From: BAIKAL-G1 sp943370385
GTDB lineage: Bacteria > Cyanobacteriota > Cyanobacteriia > PCC-6307 > Cyanobiaceae
Assembly: GCA_943370385.1 (NCBI GenBank)
Contig: CALRQT020000001.1
Location: 62,001-126,000 of the forward strand
Reading direction: 5' to 3'
DNA: 64,000 nucleotides
The notes below the pieces were generated by a model, which was not told the origin of the DNA, ran no database searches, and saw only the letters and a program-made list of their open reading frames with translations. Shown here one piece after another: positions 35,644 to 45,700 of the stretch; the first letter of the stretch is position 1; the number at the start of each line of letters is the position of its first letter. Made by a program: the position numbers and the translations under genes.

Positions 35644-37530
35644 TTAGTAATTGCCGCCGCTGCGCCGTTGGTGCATGGCGGTGGTGCCGAGGGCATCGAG
35701 CAGGGCGCCATGGGTGACCTCGGCCACGATCAGCCAGTGGTCGCCGCATTCCATCCGCTGGGTCACCCGGGCCTCCAGCCAGGCCAAGGCGTCCGCCAGG
35801 ATCGGCTGGCCGCTGGGGCTGCGCTCTAGCTCCAGGCCGGCAAAGCGGTCGGCTCCAGGGGGGAAGGGCTGCAGAAACTGGCGCATCGGCCCGGTTTCCC
35901 GTCCTTCGGCCAGCACGTTCAAGGCGAATTGGTCGCCGCCATGGAGCAGGGTTTGCACGGCCCGATCCTTGGCCACGGCCACCATCACCCCCGGTGGGCT
36001 GAAGCTGGCCTGGCTCACCCAGCTCGCCACCATGGCGCCACTGAGTTGGCCCTCGCCCTCCCCCTTCACGGTTGTGAGCACGCAGAGGGGGCCCACCACC
36101 CGGCCGAGGGCCTGGAGGGCCGGGTTGCTGCGGCTTTCACTCAGGCCGCCACTGGCACTGCGACGCTGGGCTTTGCGTTGCCCGGCCTGGAGCTGGCGGC
36201 CAAGGGCCGTGCCCGTTTCTTCGCAGGCCTTGAGGGTTTGGGCGTCGGGGCTGAATTTCACCTTGATCGGCTCGAAGGCGAAGCGAAAGCCGCCATCGCG
36301 CAACTTGCCTTCGAGCAGGTCGAGAGCTTCGCCGCTCCAGCCGAAGCTGCCGAACACGCCCACCGGCTTGGCCCGGTCGCCTTCGGCCAGCAGGGTGCCC
36401 AGGGCGGAGACGATCGGCGTGGGCGCATGGCCCCCCAGGGTGGGGGAGCCGATCAGTACGGCATCGCAGCCGCGGATCGCCTCGAGCAGGTGGTCGGCCG
36501 GGGCGAATTCACAGTTGATGCTCTCCACCCGCACGCCCGTGCCGGCGATGCCGCGGGCGATCGCATCGGCGATGGCGGCCGTGTTGCCATAGGCGCTAGC
36601 GAACAGCAGCGCCACCGAGAGGCGGGCCCGCTCCTGGGGTTCGCCCCAGCGGCGGTACTCCAGCAGCAAACTGCGCCAGCTCTCGGCGATGGCGGGGCCA
36701 TGGCCCGGGGCGATCGTGCGGATCGCCAGGTCATCGAGCCGGTCGAGCACGGTGTCCACCTGGCGGGCCATGGGGGCCATCAGGCAGTCGTAGAAGTAGC
36801 GGCGGTCCTCTTCGTTGCTGCTGCGGTTGGCTTCGGCCCAGTCCTCGCTACACAGGTGGGCGGCGAAGAACTTGCCGCTCATGAGTAGGCCCGTGCTCTC
36901 TTCAAAGGCCAGCAGGGCCCCGGGCCAGCGGGGCGAGGGCGCCGGGATCAGGTGCAGCCGGTAGCCGCCGGCCAGGGGCCGGCTCACCTCCTGCTTCACC
37001 ACATCGATCCGCGGTAGGGGCGGAATCGCAGCGGCGGCTTCGGCCGCTGGGGCACTGCCGGGGGCCGTTGGTTTCACCTGGCCCCAGAGATCTTCGAGTA
37101 GGCGGGCGCCGGCGTTGGAGGCCACCAGCATCAGGGCCGGCCAACGGGCCGCCAGTTGGCGCAGCAGCTCCACCCGGTTGGGGTTGACGTGGCCCACCAC
37201 GACCTTCAAGGCGGCGTCTGGCGCTAGGCGCTGCTCCAGCTCGGCCAGGAAGGGGGCGGCGAAGGAGGCGCCGAGGGGGTGCACCAACACCGGCGGCACG
37301 GCCTGGCCGCTGGCACTAGTGCCGCCCTCAAACAGAAAGGCGTTGGCGCTGGTGCCCCGTTCCAGGCCGTATTCCACCTCAAAGCGCAGCCGTTTCGGGC
37401 TGAGGCCCCTCAGGCAGACCAGGCCGGGCTCCAGCGGCAGCACGATCACCCGCCGATCGGCGCTGGCGGCTGGGGAACTTGATTCAGGGGTGCCCGCAGC
37501 AGGGGCGCTGGAGGCCTGGGAGCTGGTCAT
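35644..37530 (-). CDS. flv1: A-type flavodiiron protein, Flv1-like (degenerate Fe site)
   Basis: Partner of Flv3 in light-driven O2 photoreduction downstream of photosystem I. 628 aa with three domains: beta-lactamase-like, flavodoxin-like (SVALLFASAYGNTAAIADAI; FGSFGWSGEALDLLEG) and C-terminal flavin reductase (GAMVASWVSQASFSPPGVMV). The di-iron ligands are lost: canonical HxExDH is VGHVNPNRVE, the next His position reads SPRWPG and the bridging Asp position is SGKFFAAH. This loss is the known mark of Flv1-type subunits that work in a heterodimer. Its ATG overlaps the flv3 stop (TAATG), so the two are translationally coupled. Confidence 0.92.
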   Translation of the reverse strand: MTSSQASSAPAAGTPESSSPAASADRRVIVLPLEPGLVCLRGLSPKRLRFEVEYGLERGTSANAFLFEGGTSASGQAVPPVLVHPLGASFAAPFLAELEQRLAPDAALKVVVGHVNPNRVELLRQLAARWPALMLVASNAGARLLEDLWGQVKPTAPGSAPAAEAAAAIPPLPRIDVVKQEVSRPLAGGYRLHLIPAPSPRWPGALLAFEESTGLLMSGKFFAAHLCSEDWAEANRSSNEEDRRYFYDCLMAPMARQVDTVLDRLDDLAIRTIAPGHGPAIAESWRSLLLEYRRWGEPQERARLSVALLFASAYGNTAAIADAIARGIAGTGVRVESINCEFAPADHLLEAIRGCDAVLIGSPTLGGHAPTPIVSALGTLLAEGDRAKPVGVFGSFGWSGEALDLLEGKLRDGGFRFAFEPIKVKFSPDAQTLKACEETGTALGRQLQAGQRKAQRRSASGGLSESRSNPALQALGRVVGPLCVLTTVKGEGEGQLSGAMVASWVSQASFSPPGVMVAVAKDRAVQTLLHGGDQFALNVLAEGRETGPMRQFLQPFPPGADRFAGLELERSPSGQPILADALAWLEARVTQRMECGDHWLIVAEVTHGALLDALGTTAMHQRRSGGNY

Positions 37531-39317
37531 TAGTAGTGGTTCCCCACTTTGCGGTGGTGGCGGGCGGTGCTGGCCTCACTGTCGGCCACGTTGCCCTCCT
37601 CCACTTCGGCATAGATGATCCAGTGGTCGGGACCTTCGAGCCGCTGGGAGACGCGGCAACCAAGGAAGGCGAGGGCATCCCCGAGCACGGGCCCGCCGGC
37701 GGCGACGCCATCAAGGGTGTGGATGCCGGCGAAGCGGTCGGCGCCGGGGGGGAAGCGGCGCAGGAAATGGCGCAGCAGGGGCTGGTGGTTGTCCTCGCGC
37801 AGGATGTTGAGCACGAAGCGGTCGCCCACCTGCATCAGGGCCTCGATGGCCCGGTCCTTGGCCACGGCCACGGTGATCCCGGGGGGATCAAAGCTGGCCT
37901 GGCTCACCCAGCTGGCCACCATGGCGCTACTGCGGGCGGTGTCGCCCTCGCTCTGGCGCGCTGTCACCACGTAGAGCCCCCCCGAGAGGCGGCCGAGGGC
38001 CCGATCCAGGTCGCCATCGAGGCTTTTCATGGCCGCGATCGTTTTGGCCTTGGTGAGCAGCTGGCCCAGGTCGGTGCCGGCCTCCTCGCAGCGCTGGTAG
38101 TCGCTGCCTTGGGGGACCTGGCGAATCCGCAGGGAAGCAAAGGCCTCCTTCTGGCCCAGGCTGCGCAACTGGTCGGCCACGGTGTCGATTGGCACGTCGT
38201 TACCACCGAAGGCGTCGTAGCAGGCCACCCATTGCTTGGCGTTCAGGCTGGCCAGCAGGGTGCCGATGGCGGTCTGCAGGTCGCTGTCGGGCTCGGAGGG
38301 CCAGGTGGGCACCACCACGGCGCTGGCCTCGCCGATCAGGGCCGCCAGTTCCTGGGGATCGGTGGCGCGCAGGTCCACCAGTTGCACCTGGGCATCCGCC
38401 TTGCCGATGCCGCGGGCGATCGCCTGGCTGAGGCGGTCACAGAAGCCGTATTGGCTGAGGTAGCAAACGGCGGCATAGGTTTCGCCGCGGCTGCGCTGGC
38501 TGCTCCACTCGCGGTAGTCCTCCACCCACAGGCCCAGGTGGTGGCGCAGCAGGGGGCCATGGCCGACGGCGATCGTGGTGATCTCCGGCAGGCTGTCCAT
38601 GCGCTTGAGCGCCTGCAACACGCTGCGGGCATTGGGGCCCATCAGGCAGTCGTAATAGAAGCGGAAATCGGGGGCGATGGCGCCGGGGTCGCTATCAAAA
38701 ACGTCTTCGCTGCAGTAGTGCAAACCGAAGGCATCGCAGGTGTAAAGGATGCCCGTGCCATGGTCAAACGAGAAGATCGTGTCGGGCCAGTGCAGGTTGG
38801 GGGCGCTGAGGAATTCAAAGTGGTGATGCACGCCGCTGGCGGCATTGGTGCCCAGATCCAGGGTTTCGCCACTTTTGACCGCCCGGCTTTTGAAGGGCCG
38901 ATGCACCTGATCTTCCAGGAACTGGATCGCCACCTTGGATCCAACGATCTCAATGTCTGGGTTGCGCTCAATCAGATCACCGATCAGGCCCGAGTGGTCC
39001 GGCTCGGTGTGGGACACGATCAGATAATCGATCTCGTTTGGATCGATCTGGCCCTCCAGCAGGGGGATCCAGCTGTCGCGAAATTTGGCGTGGGAGGTAT
39101 CGATGAGGGCCGTGCGTTCCCCCCGCACCAGGAAGGCGTTGTAGGTGGTGCCATTGCGTAGCCCGAATTCGATGTCAAAGCGGCTGCGGTCCCAGTCGAG
39201 CGAACGGATCGTGCTGGTGTCGGGTCCGATCCCCTCGCTTTGCAGGCTGAGCCGGGGCACGCTGGAGGTCCCGATGTCGCTGGTCTCGCCGCCCTTGGCC
39301 ATGGCTGTCGTTCCCAT
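37530..39317 (-). CDS. flv3: A-type flavodiiron protein, Flv3-like (canonical Fe site)
   Basis: NAD(P)H or ferredoxin-linked O2 reductase subunit that protects photosystem I under fluctuating light. 595 aa with the same three domains as Flv1. Di-iron ligands are intact: VSHTEPDHSGL, then NLHWPD, TCDAFGLHYCSED and VGHGPLL. Flavodoxin domain VCYLSQYGFCDRLSQAIARG; flavin reductase domain SSAMVASWVSQASFDPPGIT. Start at ATG 39317, or five codons later at 39302. First gene of the flv3-flv1 operon. Confidence 0.93.
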   Translation of the reverse strand: MGTTAMAKGGETSDIGTSSVPRLSLQSEGIGPDTSTIRSLDWDRSRFDIEFGLRNGTTYNAFLVRGERTALIDTSHAKFRDSWIPLLEGQIDPNEIDYLIVSHTEPDHSGLIGDLIERNPDIEIVGSKVAIQFLEDQVHRPFKSRAVKSGETLDLGTNAASGVHHHFEFLSAPNLHWPDTIFSFDHGTGILYTCDAFGLHYCSEDVFDSDPGAIAPDFRFYYDCLMGPNARSVLQALKRMDSLPEITTIAVGHGPLLRHHLGLWVEDYREWSSQRSRGETYAAVCYLSQYGFCDRLSQAIARGIGKADAQVQLVDLRATDPQELAALIGEASAVVVPTWPSEPDSDLQTAIGTLLASLNAKQWVACYDAFGGNDVPIDTVADQLRSLGQKEAFASLRIRQVPQGSDYQRCEEAGTDLGQLLTKAKTIAAMKSLDGDLDRALGRLSGGLYVVTARQSEGDTARSSAMVASWVSQASFDPPGITVAVAKDRAIEALMQVGDRFVLNILREDNHQPLLRHFLRRFPPGADRFAGIHTLDGVAAGGPVLGDALAFLGCRVSQRLEGPDHWIIYAEVEEGNVADSEASTARHHRKVGNHY

Positions 39318-39504
39318 CGGTACCCGCGCAATGGACCTGAACTTTACGGAGACCCTCCAAGGGGCTGCCTGGCCTGGGGGCTGGTCGACGCAGCGGCCCC
39401 GGCTCAGGGAGCTAGGGCCGGATCAACGTCACCCGTCCTCCCCCCTCTGCCGGATCGGCTCGCCCGCCAACTAAGCCAGCCGCTCGATTCCCTCCATCCC
39501 CAAC

Positions 39505-39533
39505 AAAAAAGCCCCGGCCCGAAGGCCAGAGCT
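39505..39533 (-). terminator. Rho-independent terminator after hsp20
   Basis: On the minus strand AGCTCTGGCC-TTCG-GGCCGGGGCT forms a 10-bp stem (three G-U pairs) with a TTCG tetraloop, followed directly by TTTTTT. It lies about 80 bp after the hsp20 stop and 190 bp before the flv3 start, so it separates the two minus-strand units. Confidence 0.88.
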
Positions 39534-39610
39534 AGGTCCCGTTCTGGTGTGGGTCTGGTTCTGGCGCATTGGGGCTGGGCTGGCCCAGGGGGTCGCTCCC
39601 TAGGCGGCCC

Positions 39611-40006
39611 TCAGCCTTCCACGGTCACCGACACGCTGGTGGCGGTTTGGGCCTTGGGGGCGATGACGGTGAGCAGGCCATCGCGGTAGTGGGCTTCGAG
39701 GCCCTCGCGGTTGATGCCAGCCGGGAAGCGGAAGCTGCGGCTCCAGGTGCCGTAGGGCAATTCGCTCAGCAGCGCGGTCGCCGCGTTATCGCCCTGGTCT
39801 GGGGCCGGACGCTGGGCAGTGATCACCAAGCTGCGGTCGGTGGCCTTGACATCGATGGAGTCTTTGGCGACACCGGGCAGTTCCAGGGTGATGCGGAATC
39901 CGGTTTCTGTATCGAGCACTTCCGCCGCCGGAATGCGCTCGCTGGTTTGTAGTTGTTGCTCGAGGCGATTGAGCAGGTCGTAGCGGGATTGGCGCAGGGT
40001 GAGCAT
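39611..40006 (-). CDS. Small heat shock protein, Hsp20/alpha-crystallin family
   Basis: ATP-independent holdase chaperone, 131 aa. The alpha-crystallin domain spans about residues 30-131: TGFRITLELPGVAKDSIDVK, RSLVITAQRP, GTWSRSFRFPAGINREGLEA and HYRDGLLTVIAPKAQ. The C-terminal I/V-x-I/V oligomerisation motif is weak (SVSVTVEG). Monocistronic with its own strong terminator. Confidence 0.93.
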   Translation of the reverse strand: MLTLRQSRYDLLNRLEQQLQTSERIPAAEVLDTETGFRITLELPGVAKDSIDVKATDRSLVITAQRPAPDQGDNAATALLSELPYGTWSRSFRFPAGINREGLEAHYRDGLLTVIAPKAQTATSVSVTVEG

Positions 40007-40234
40007 GGCGTTGGATCCGTTGGGTGCGACTGCGGCCTGTCAGCCGCCCGGTCAATGTGGCCTGGCTGGTTGATCGCCAGAAGGGCGAGAACCGACCCTG
40101 GCGTTACGGCGCTCCCACCCTGAGTTCGGCCTCCCCAACCTCAATGGGGTGGCAACCGAATCAGTCCGCCGAGGGCCACCAGAGTTCATCGGCAAAGGTC
40201 GCCCAGGGCCTGCTCCTTTCCCGGCGCCGGACCC

Positions 40235-40738
40235 TCAGAGCCACCACCAGTCGCTGAAGCTGGCCGCCTGGCCGATGGCCTGGCCGTGGCGGTCCCGGAG
40301 GGTCCAGAGGCGGGCACCGCGGATTTGGAAGCGGCGGCCGCTGCTGTCGATGCGGATGCCGCTGTAGCCGCCGAGGGCCTGGCGGCTGCGGGCCTCGACC
40401 AGCATCCGGGCCCGACCGGGCCGCTCCTGGGGCTCCGCGGTGAGCCGCGATGGCAGCCCCACCATGGCTGCCCAGGGCCGCCGCCAGAGGGCCAGGGCCT
40501 GGGCATTGGCATAGATCAGGCGCGGATCGCTGCTGCCGTCATGGGCGAGCACCACCCGGGGGGCCGCAAACAGGGCCTGGGCCTGCTGCAGGCTGGATTG
40601 GTCCTGTCGGATCCCCGCCAGGAGGGGGTCGCCAAAGCCGCCCCGGTGGGAGCCCAAGATCAGGGCCGCGAGCGCCTGCTGATCGTCTGTGAGCCAGGGG
40701 GCGCTTGACGGCCCGGGGGGCGTGGCCCCGCCCTTCAT
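40235..40738 (-). CDS. MEKHLA-domain protein
   Basis: 167 aa, related to the PAS-like MEKHLA domain that is fused to plant HD-ZIP III factors and exists alone in cyanobacteria. Recognisable parts: ALFAAPRVVLAHDGSSDPRL, YANAQALALWRRPWAAMVGL, PSRLTAEPQERPGRARMLVE and YSGIRIDSSGRRFQIRGARL. The start ATG overlaps the stop of the SWIM gene by 4 bp (ATGA), so it is the last gene of a coupled string with the SWIM zinc-finger gene. Possible small-ligand or redox sensor; no output known. Confidence 0.83.
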   Translation of the reverse strand: MKGGATPPGPSSAPWLTDDQQALAALILGSHRGGFGDPLLAGIRQDQSSLQQAQALFAAPRVVLAHDGSSDPRLIYANAQALALWRRPWAAMVGLPSRLTAEPQERPGRARMLVEARSRQALGGYSGIRIDSSGRRFQIRGARLWTLRDRHGQAIGQAASFSDWWWL

Positions 40739-41718
40739 CGCCGAGCGGGCTGGGCTTTCACGCCGACGCGGGCCTGGCCCTTGGGGCCAGCGGCCCCGGC
40801 CGTGGCAGAGCCTTCGGTCCCGTTGGCGTCATCCCCAGGGCCTTCGCCCATGGAGCGCCCTGCGGCCATGGCCGTGGCCATCGCCGCCTGGGCCAGCCCG
40901 AGGGCCTGGGCCTTGAGGTGGGCCAGGAACTGCAGGTTTGCCTCTGGGAAGCGGCCGTCCTCGGCCAGGGGCAGGGGGCCCGCCTCCTCCAATCCCGATT
41001 CCCCTTCCATCGCGGGGGTGATCACCACCAGGGCGGGATCGAGGGGGGCGTCGTAACGCCACCAGCGGCCGGGATCACTGATCGCCACTGGGGTGGGATG
41101 GGCCACGGCTGGGGCGACCGCGTCAACGCCCTGGCTGGCCCGCAGGGCCTGGGCCCGTTGCTGCAGGAGCTCGCGCCGCTGCAGGGCTAGGTCGGCCAGC
41201 AGCTGGCTGCGGGTGCGGCCGCGCAGCTGGAACAACACAAACGGGTCTTCGCTGAAGCGATCGCCCATCAGGTAGTAAACGGCGCTGGCGTGCTTGCAGG
41301 GGTTGGCCTTATCGGGGCAGCTGCATTCGCTACGCACCTCCTGCAACTTGAACGGGAACAGGCGGCGGCCACTGGCGGCAAAGGCCCGTTCGATGTCCTG
41401 GGGCATGATCCCGGCCAGCAGCTGGGCCGACCAGCGGGCCTTTTGGCCCAGGGCTTCGAGCACGTAGCCCCAGTCCTCGTCGCTGAGCACATCAAGCCAG
41501 AGCTTCACCTTGTAGGGCTCTCTCTCGCTGCCCTGCACCCGGGCATGGACCCGGCGCCCCTCGAAGCGAATCGAGAGCACGTTGCCCTCGCGGGCGTAGG
41601 TCCAGGCGCGCTCCAGTCGCTTTTTGTAGCGGTAGGAGTTGATCAGCTCCATCCACTGCTCCACCCACCAGGGCTGCTGGCCCAGGCCCTGGTCGCCGAG
41701 GGAGGTGGTGATCGTCAT
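40735..41718 (-). CDS. SWIM zinc-finger protein
   Basis: 327 aa. The SWIM motif CxCx(n)CxH is seen in SECSCPDKANPCKHASAVYY at about residues 130-150. The N-terminus carries WVEQWMELINSYRYKKRLER and ARVQGSEREPYKVKLWLDVL, typical of bacterial SWIM proteins that accompany SNF2 helicases. The C-terminal third is Ala/Gly-rich and basic, likely disordered. It is 1 bp downstream of an unknown gene and about 1 kb downstream of the SNF2 helicase, and 4-bp coupled to MEKHLA. Expected to bind nucleic acid and work with the helicase. Confidence 0.88.
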   Translation of the reverse strand: MTITTSLGDQGLGQQPWWVEQWMELINSYRYKKRLERAWTYAREGNVLSIRFEGRRVHARVQGSEREPYKVKLWLDVLSDEDWGYVLEALGQKARWSAQLLAGIMPQDIERAFAASGRRLFPFKLQEVRSECSCPDKANPCKHASAVYYLMGDRFSEDPFVLFQLRGRTRSQLLADLALQRRELLQQRAQALRASQGVDAVAPAVAHPTPVAISDPGRWWRYDAPLDPALVVITPAMEGESGLEEAGPLPLAEDGRFPEANLQFLAHLKAQALGLAQAAMATAMAAGRSMGEGPGDDANGTEGSATAGAAGPKGQARVGVKAQPARR

Positions 41719-41719
41719 C

Positions 41720-42592
41720 TCAGCCGTTGAAGCGACCTTGAAAGTAGGCCGCTGCCGAACGGATGTAGTTGCGGATGTCGTCCAGCATCCAGGGATTGTC
41801 AGCGATCTGGCTCGAGGGGGGATCGGTCACGAAGCTGGGGCAGCCCTTCGACACATCCAGGTTGAAGTCGGCGAAGTGGTGGAAGGTGGAGTGGGCCAGC
41901 ACGACGCCGGCGCCGGGCTGGTCTTCGATCACGGCCGAAATCTGGGTGGCGCCGGATAGTACGGAATTGCCCTGCAACAACACCTTCTGGTCGGGATTGT
42001 TGGGGATCAGCACCCCTTCATGGGGATGGGCTGGAATCACCAAGGCGCCGGGGATCAGGCTGGCGAAGGCCAGGATCGGGTGCTCCATCATCTTGCTAAC
42101 CAGCTGCACGCCCCCGTTTTGACCGGTAACCACGCAGGGCCATTGAATGCCCGGGCAGTTGGGGTTCACGTATTCGGGCCGCTGCGGATCCGGGTTGGAA
42201 TCCAGGCTGTGGAACTGGTTGGTTTGGCCGAGGGATTGCAGGGTGGCGCTGCAATTACGCACGCTGGCGCCCAGGTCGGCGTGGTCGCGGGCATACACAA
42301 TCGAGGTGCCGTGGCTGCGGGCGGCCTCTAAAGCCTGATAAAAACTAGCGCCAGGGGCGTCACCCGCATCGGCGCCAATCAGCCACACCTGGGAATAGTG
42401 GCCGGAGCTCAAATTTTGATGCAGCGCTTCAATCGCAGCCCCTTCGGTTGGATAGGACTGGCCGATACAGGTAGCGGCTGGATCCTTCTGGCGGCAGCCA
42501 ATTTCGATATTTTCGCGCAGGATACTGAAGCGATCACTGCCCCAGTCATCGTCACTCTGCGGAATGGTGATCTGCAGAAGGGCGTTGGCCAT
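41720..42592 (-). CDS. Uncharacterised alpha/beta protein between SNF2 and SWIM genes
   Basis: 290 aa, lower GC and more Asn/Ser/His than its neighbours. A Rossmann-like start (QVWLIGADAGDAPG then ARDHADLGASV) is followed by HPILAFASLIPGALVIPAHPHEGVLI in two parts, a central STFHHFADFNLDV and a helical end IRNYIRSAAAYFQGR. The HPHEG and STFHHF features recall an unnamed group of ThuA/class I glutamine-amidotransferase-like proteins, but no catalytic Cys triad is evident. Six or more Cys may form disulfides or bind metal. It stops 1 bp before the SWIM gene. It looks inserted into a helicase-SWIM pair; function unknown. Confidence 0.72.
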   Translation of the reverse strand: MANALLQITIPQSDDDWGSDRFSILRENIEIGCRQKDPAATCIGQSYPTEGAAIEALHQNLSSGHYSQVWLIGADAGDAPGASFYQALEAARSHGTSIVYARDHADLGASVRNCSATLQSLGQTNQFHSLDSNPDPQRPEYVNPNCPGIQWPCVVTGQNGGVQLVSKMMEHPILAFASLIPGALVIPAHPHEGVLIPNNPDQKVLLQGNSVLSGATQISAVIEDQPGAGVVLAHSTFHHFADFNLDVSKGCPSFVTDPPSSQIADNPWMLDDIRNYIRSAAAYFQGRFNG

Positions 42593-42705
42593 GGTGGATG
42601 GGGCTTTGTCTGGTAGTTCCCGTTGAGGTTAGTCGCCCCACCGCATCCCGGCCGATGCCTGAGCCGGTCTGCCGCAGCCGGGGGCTTGCCTCGTTCAGGG
42701 GACTT

Positions 42706-42737
42706 GGGCCGAGATCCCCGACCCGAGGGATCGGGCC
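42706..42737. terminator. Imperfect GC palindrome after the SNF2 gene
   Basis: GGGCCGAGATCCCCGACCCG and its mirror (CGGGTCGGGGAT.. on the other strand) form a hairpin with arms GGCC..GATCCC and GGGATC..GGCC, starting ten bases after the SNF2 stop. It lacks a T-run. It may mark the 3' end of the helicase transcript or a processing point before the unknown gene. Confidence 0.4.
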
Positions 42738-42746
42738 TTTGCAGGC

Positions 42747-45700
42747 TCAATCCTCCAGGGCCACCAACTCGCGTAGTTGGCCCATCTCCAGGCCGCCCAG
42801 CCAGTCTTCGCCTGAGCCGATGATGTCCTCGGCCAGGCGTGATTTTTCGCGGATCATGCGGTCGATCCGTTCTTCTACCGAGCCGCTGGTGATGAATTTG
42901 TGCACCAGCACCCGGTTGGTCTGGCCAATCCGGTAAGCCCGGTCCGTGGCCTGGTTTTCCACGGCCGGGTTCCACCAGCGGTCGATGTGGAACACGTGGC
43001 TGGCCCGGGTGAGGTTGAGGCCCACGCCGCCGGCCTTGAGCGAGAGCAGGAACAGCTGGGGGCCGCGGGGATCGTCCTGGAACCGATCCACCATCGCCTG
43101 GCGTTCGTTCTTACTGGTGCTGCCATACAGAAAGGGCACCTCCTGGCGCCAACGCCGCTCCAGGTGGGCCTTAAGCAGGTGGCCCCATTCGGCGAACTGG
43201 GTGAACAGCAGGGCCCGATCGCCCGCTTCGATCACTTCCTCGAGGATTTCTTCGAGCCGTTGCACCTTGGCGCTGCGGGCGGCAAAGCCGGCCTCCACTA
43301 CCTGTTCTTTGAGGGCCAGGGCCGGGTGGTTGCAGATCTGCTTGAGCTTGGTGAGCAGGGCCAGCACCTGGCCATGTTTCTGGCCCAAGGGCGAGCGGGC
43401 GATCGCATCGAGGCTCTCCTCGACGGTTTTGTTGTAAAGCTGTTTCTGCTCCGGGGCCAGGCCCACCCATTCGCTCAGTTCCACCTTCTCGGGCAGGTCG
43501 GAGATGATCGATTTGTCGGTTTTGAGCCGGCGCAGGATGAAGGGGCCCACCCGGCCCTTGAGGTCCCGCAGGGACGACATGTCGCCGTAGCGCTCGATCG
43601 GCAGGCGGTAGCGCTGGCGGAAGAAGGCCTCATCGCCGAGCACCTTGGGGTTGAGGAAGTCCATCAGGGCCCAGAGCTCGCTCACCCGGTTCTCCACCGG
43701 CGTGCCGGTGAGGGCGATGCGGAAGCGGCCCTGCTTGCCGGGCCGGCCCAGGTCGCGGGTGGCCTGGCTCTGTTTGGCGCTGGGGTTCTTGATCGCCTGG
43801 GCCTCATCGATCACCACCCCCTGCCAGTCGATGCACTCGAGCAGTTCGCTATCCCGTTGCAGCAGCCCGTAGCTGGTCAGCACCAGGTCGATGCCGTCGA
43901 GGGCTTTTTTGAGGGCCGCTTCGTTGGCGGGCCGGCGCGGCCCGTAGTGCTCACGCACCTGTAATTCGGGCGTGAAGCCGGCCGCCTCCCGTTTCCAGTT
44001 GGTCAGCACCGAGGTGGGCGCCACCAGCAGCACCGGCCGCTTCAATTCGCCTTCGGCCTTGAGGTGTTGCAGGAAGGCCAGCAGCTGGATTGTTTTGCCC
44101 AGGCCCATGTCGTCGGCCAGGCAGGCCCCCTGGTCGAAGCGATGCAGGAAGGCGAGCCAGCCCAGGCCCCGCTCCTGGTAAGGCCGCAGCTGCCCGGCAA
44201 AGCCCTCGGGCGCTGGCAGGGGGTCGGGGGCCTTTTGCTGGTGGTATTGCTCCAGCACCGCCTGCAGGCGCGGGCCGGGGTTGAACTGGTGCACCGGCAG
44301 GCGGTAGAGGGTTTCGCCCTCGTTGCCGGTGATGCGCAGGGCCTCATCGAGCTTGAAGCCGGGATCCAGGGCGCAGAACTTTTCCGCGTTCTTCAGATCG
44401 CCGGGCCGCAGTTCAATCCAGGCCCCCTTGTGCTGCACCAACGGGCTGCGCTTGGCCGAGAGGCGCTCGAGATCGCGCAGGTTGAGGGTGACGCCGCCAA
44501 TCATCAGCTCCCAGCTCCAGCTGAGGCTCTCGCCCAGGGTAAAGCCGCGCGATTGGCTGGGCAGTTCCGCCTGGATCGCCAGGCCAAGGCGGCTGGCCAG
44601 ACCGCCGCTAAGGCTGGCCGGCAGCACCACACCCACGCCCACATCCCGCAGGCGGGCGGCGGCGGTGCGCACCAGCACGAAGGCTTCGGCTGGGGTGAGC
44701 TGCATGGCTTCCGGGGCGGCGGCATCGAGGCCCCGCTCGATCGGATCAAACACCTGCAGGGCCCGGCCCAGGCCCTCCAGCAGCAGGGCTCCGGGGTTGG
44801 CCAGGGTCACTTCCCCCAGGGAGAGCTGGTTGTCCCCCGCCGCCCAGACAGTGGCGGCGGAGAGTTTCAAGCTGGGGTCGGCCTCGGCCTGGAGGCTGAA
44901 GCGCAGCTCCCACAACTCCTCCCCCTCCGGCGGTGTGAAGAGCTCCAGGCAGGCATGGGCAGGCTCCACCCGGCCTGCCACCGCCTCGCGCCAGTGGTGG
45001 GTGGCGGTTTCCAGCCGTTCGGCGTCCTCGCCATCAAGGTCCAGCCGGCCGTCGCCCGGGCCGAGGGCCTTTTGCCAGGCGCCCAGCAGGGGATCGAGGC
45101 CGGGGCAGGTGGGGCTGAAGCCCGCCCGCAGCTGGCCATCGAGCAGGGCCTCCAGCAGCCGGGCCACCAAGAGCCGCTGGGAGCCGGGTCGGCGGCAGCT
45201 GAGGCCGTTGCTGCGTTCGCCGGCATCCACCACTTGGGGCAGGCGCGTCGCCAGGTCCTCGAGGCGGCGCCGGTCGTCTTCGCGGTTGAGCAGGGGCTGC
45301 CAGCGGCCGCGGCCCTGGCGGGCCTCCGGCAGCCAGCGGCCCCGGGCCAGCAGGCTCAGGCTCCAGCGCTCCAGGTGACTCCACCAGCGCAGTTCATCGG
45401 CCAGCTCGCTGGGGGCGCCGGCCAGGGGCAGCTGGTTGAGCCACTGGGCGGCGGCGGCGGGCTTGAGCAGCCAGCCCTCCACCCGCCAGGGCCACCACTC
45501 CACCTGTTTGGGCAGGGGTTCGCCGGCCTGGAGCGGCAGGCCGCTCCAGATCGTGCCGTCGGATTCGGTGCTTTTGCGGCCGCGGCTGGCCTGGCGGCGG
45601 CTGGGCAAGGTGAGGATTGCCTCGGCGGGCCGGGAGTCCTCCGACCACAGGTCCAGCTCCTCTAGCCAGGCGCCCAGGTCGTCCTGGTTGAGGCTGAGCG

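Noticed and set aside
44064..45665. 533-codon plus-strand frame inside the SNF2 gene
   Set aside because: Antisense shadow. The SNF2 N-terminal region is continuous with its motor in the minus frame.
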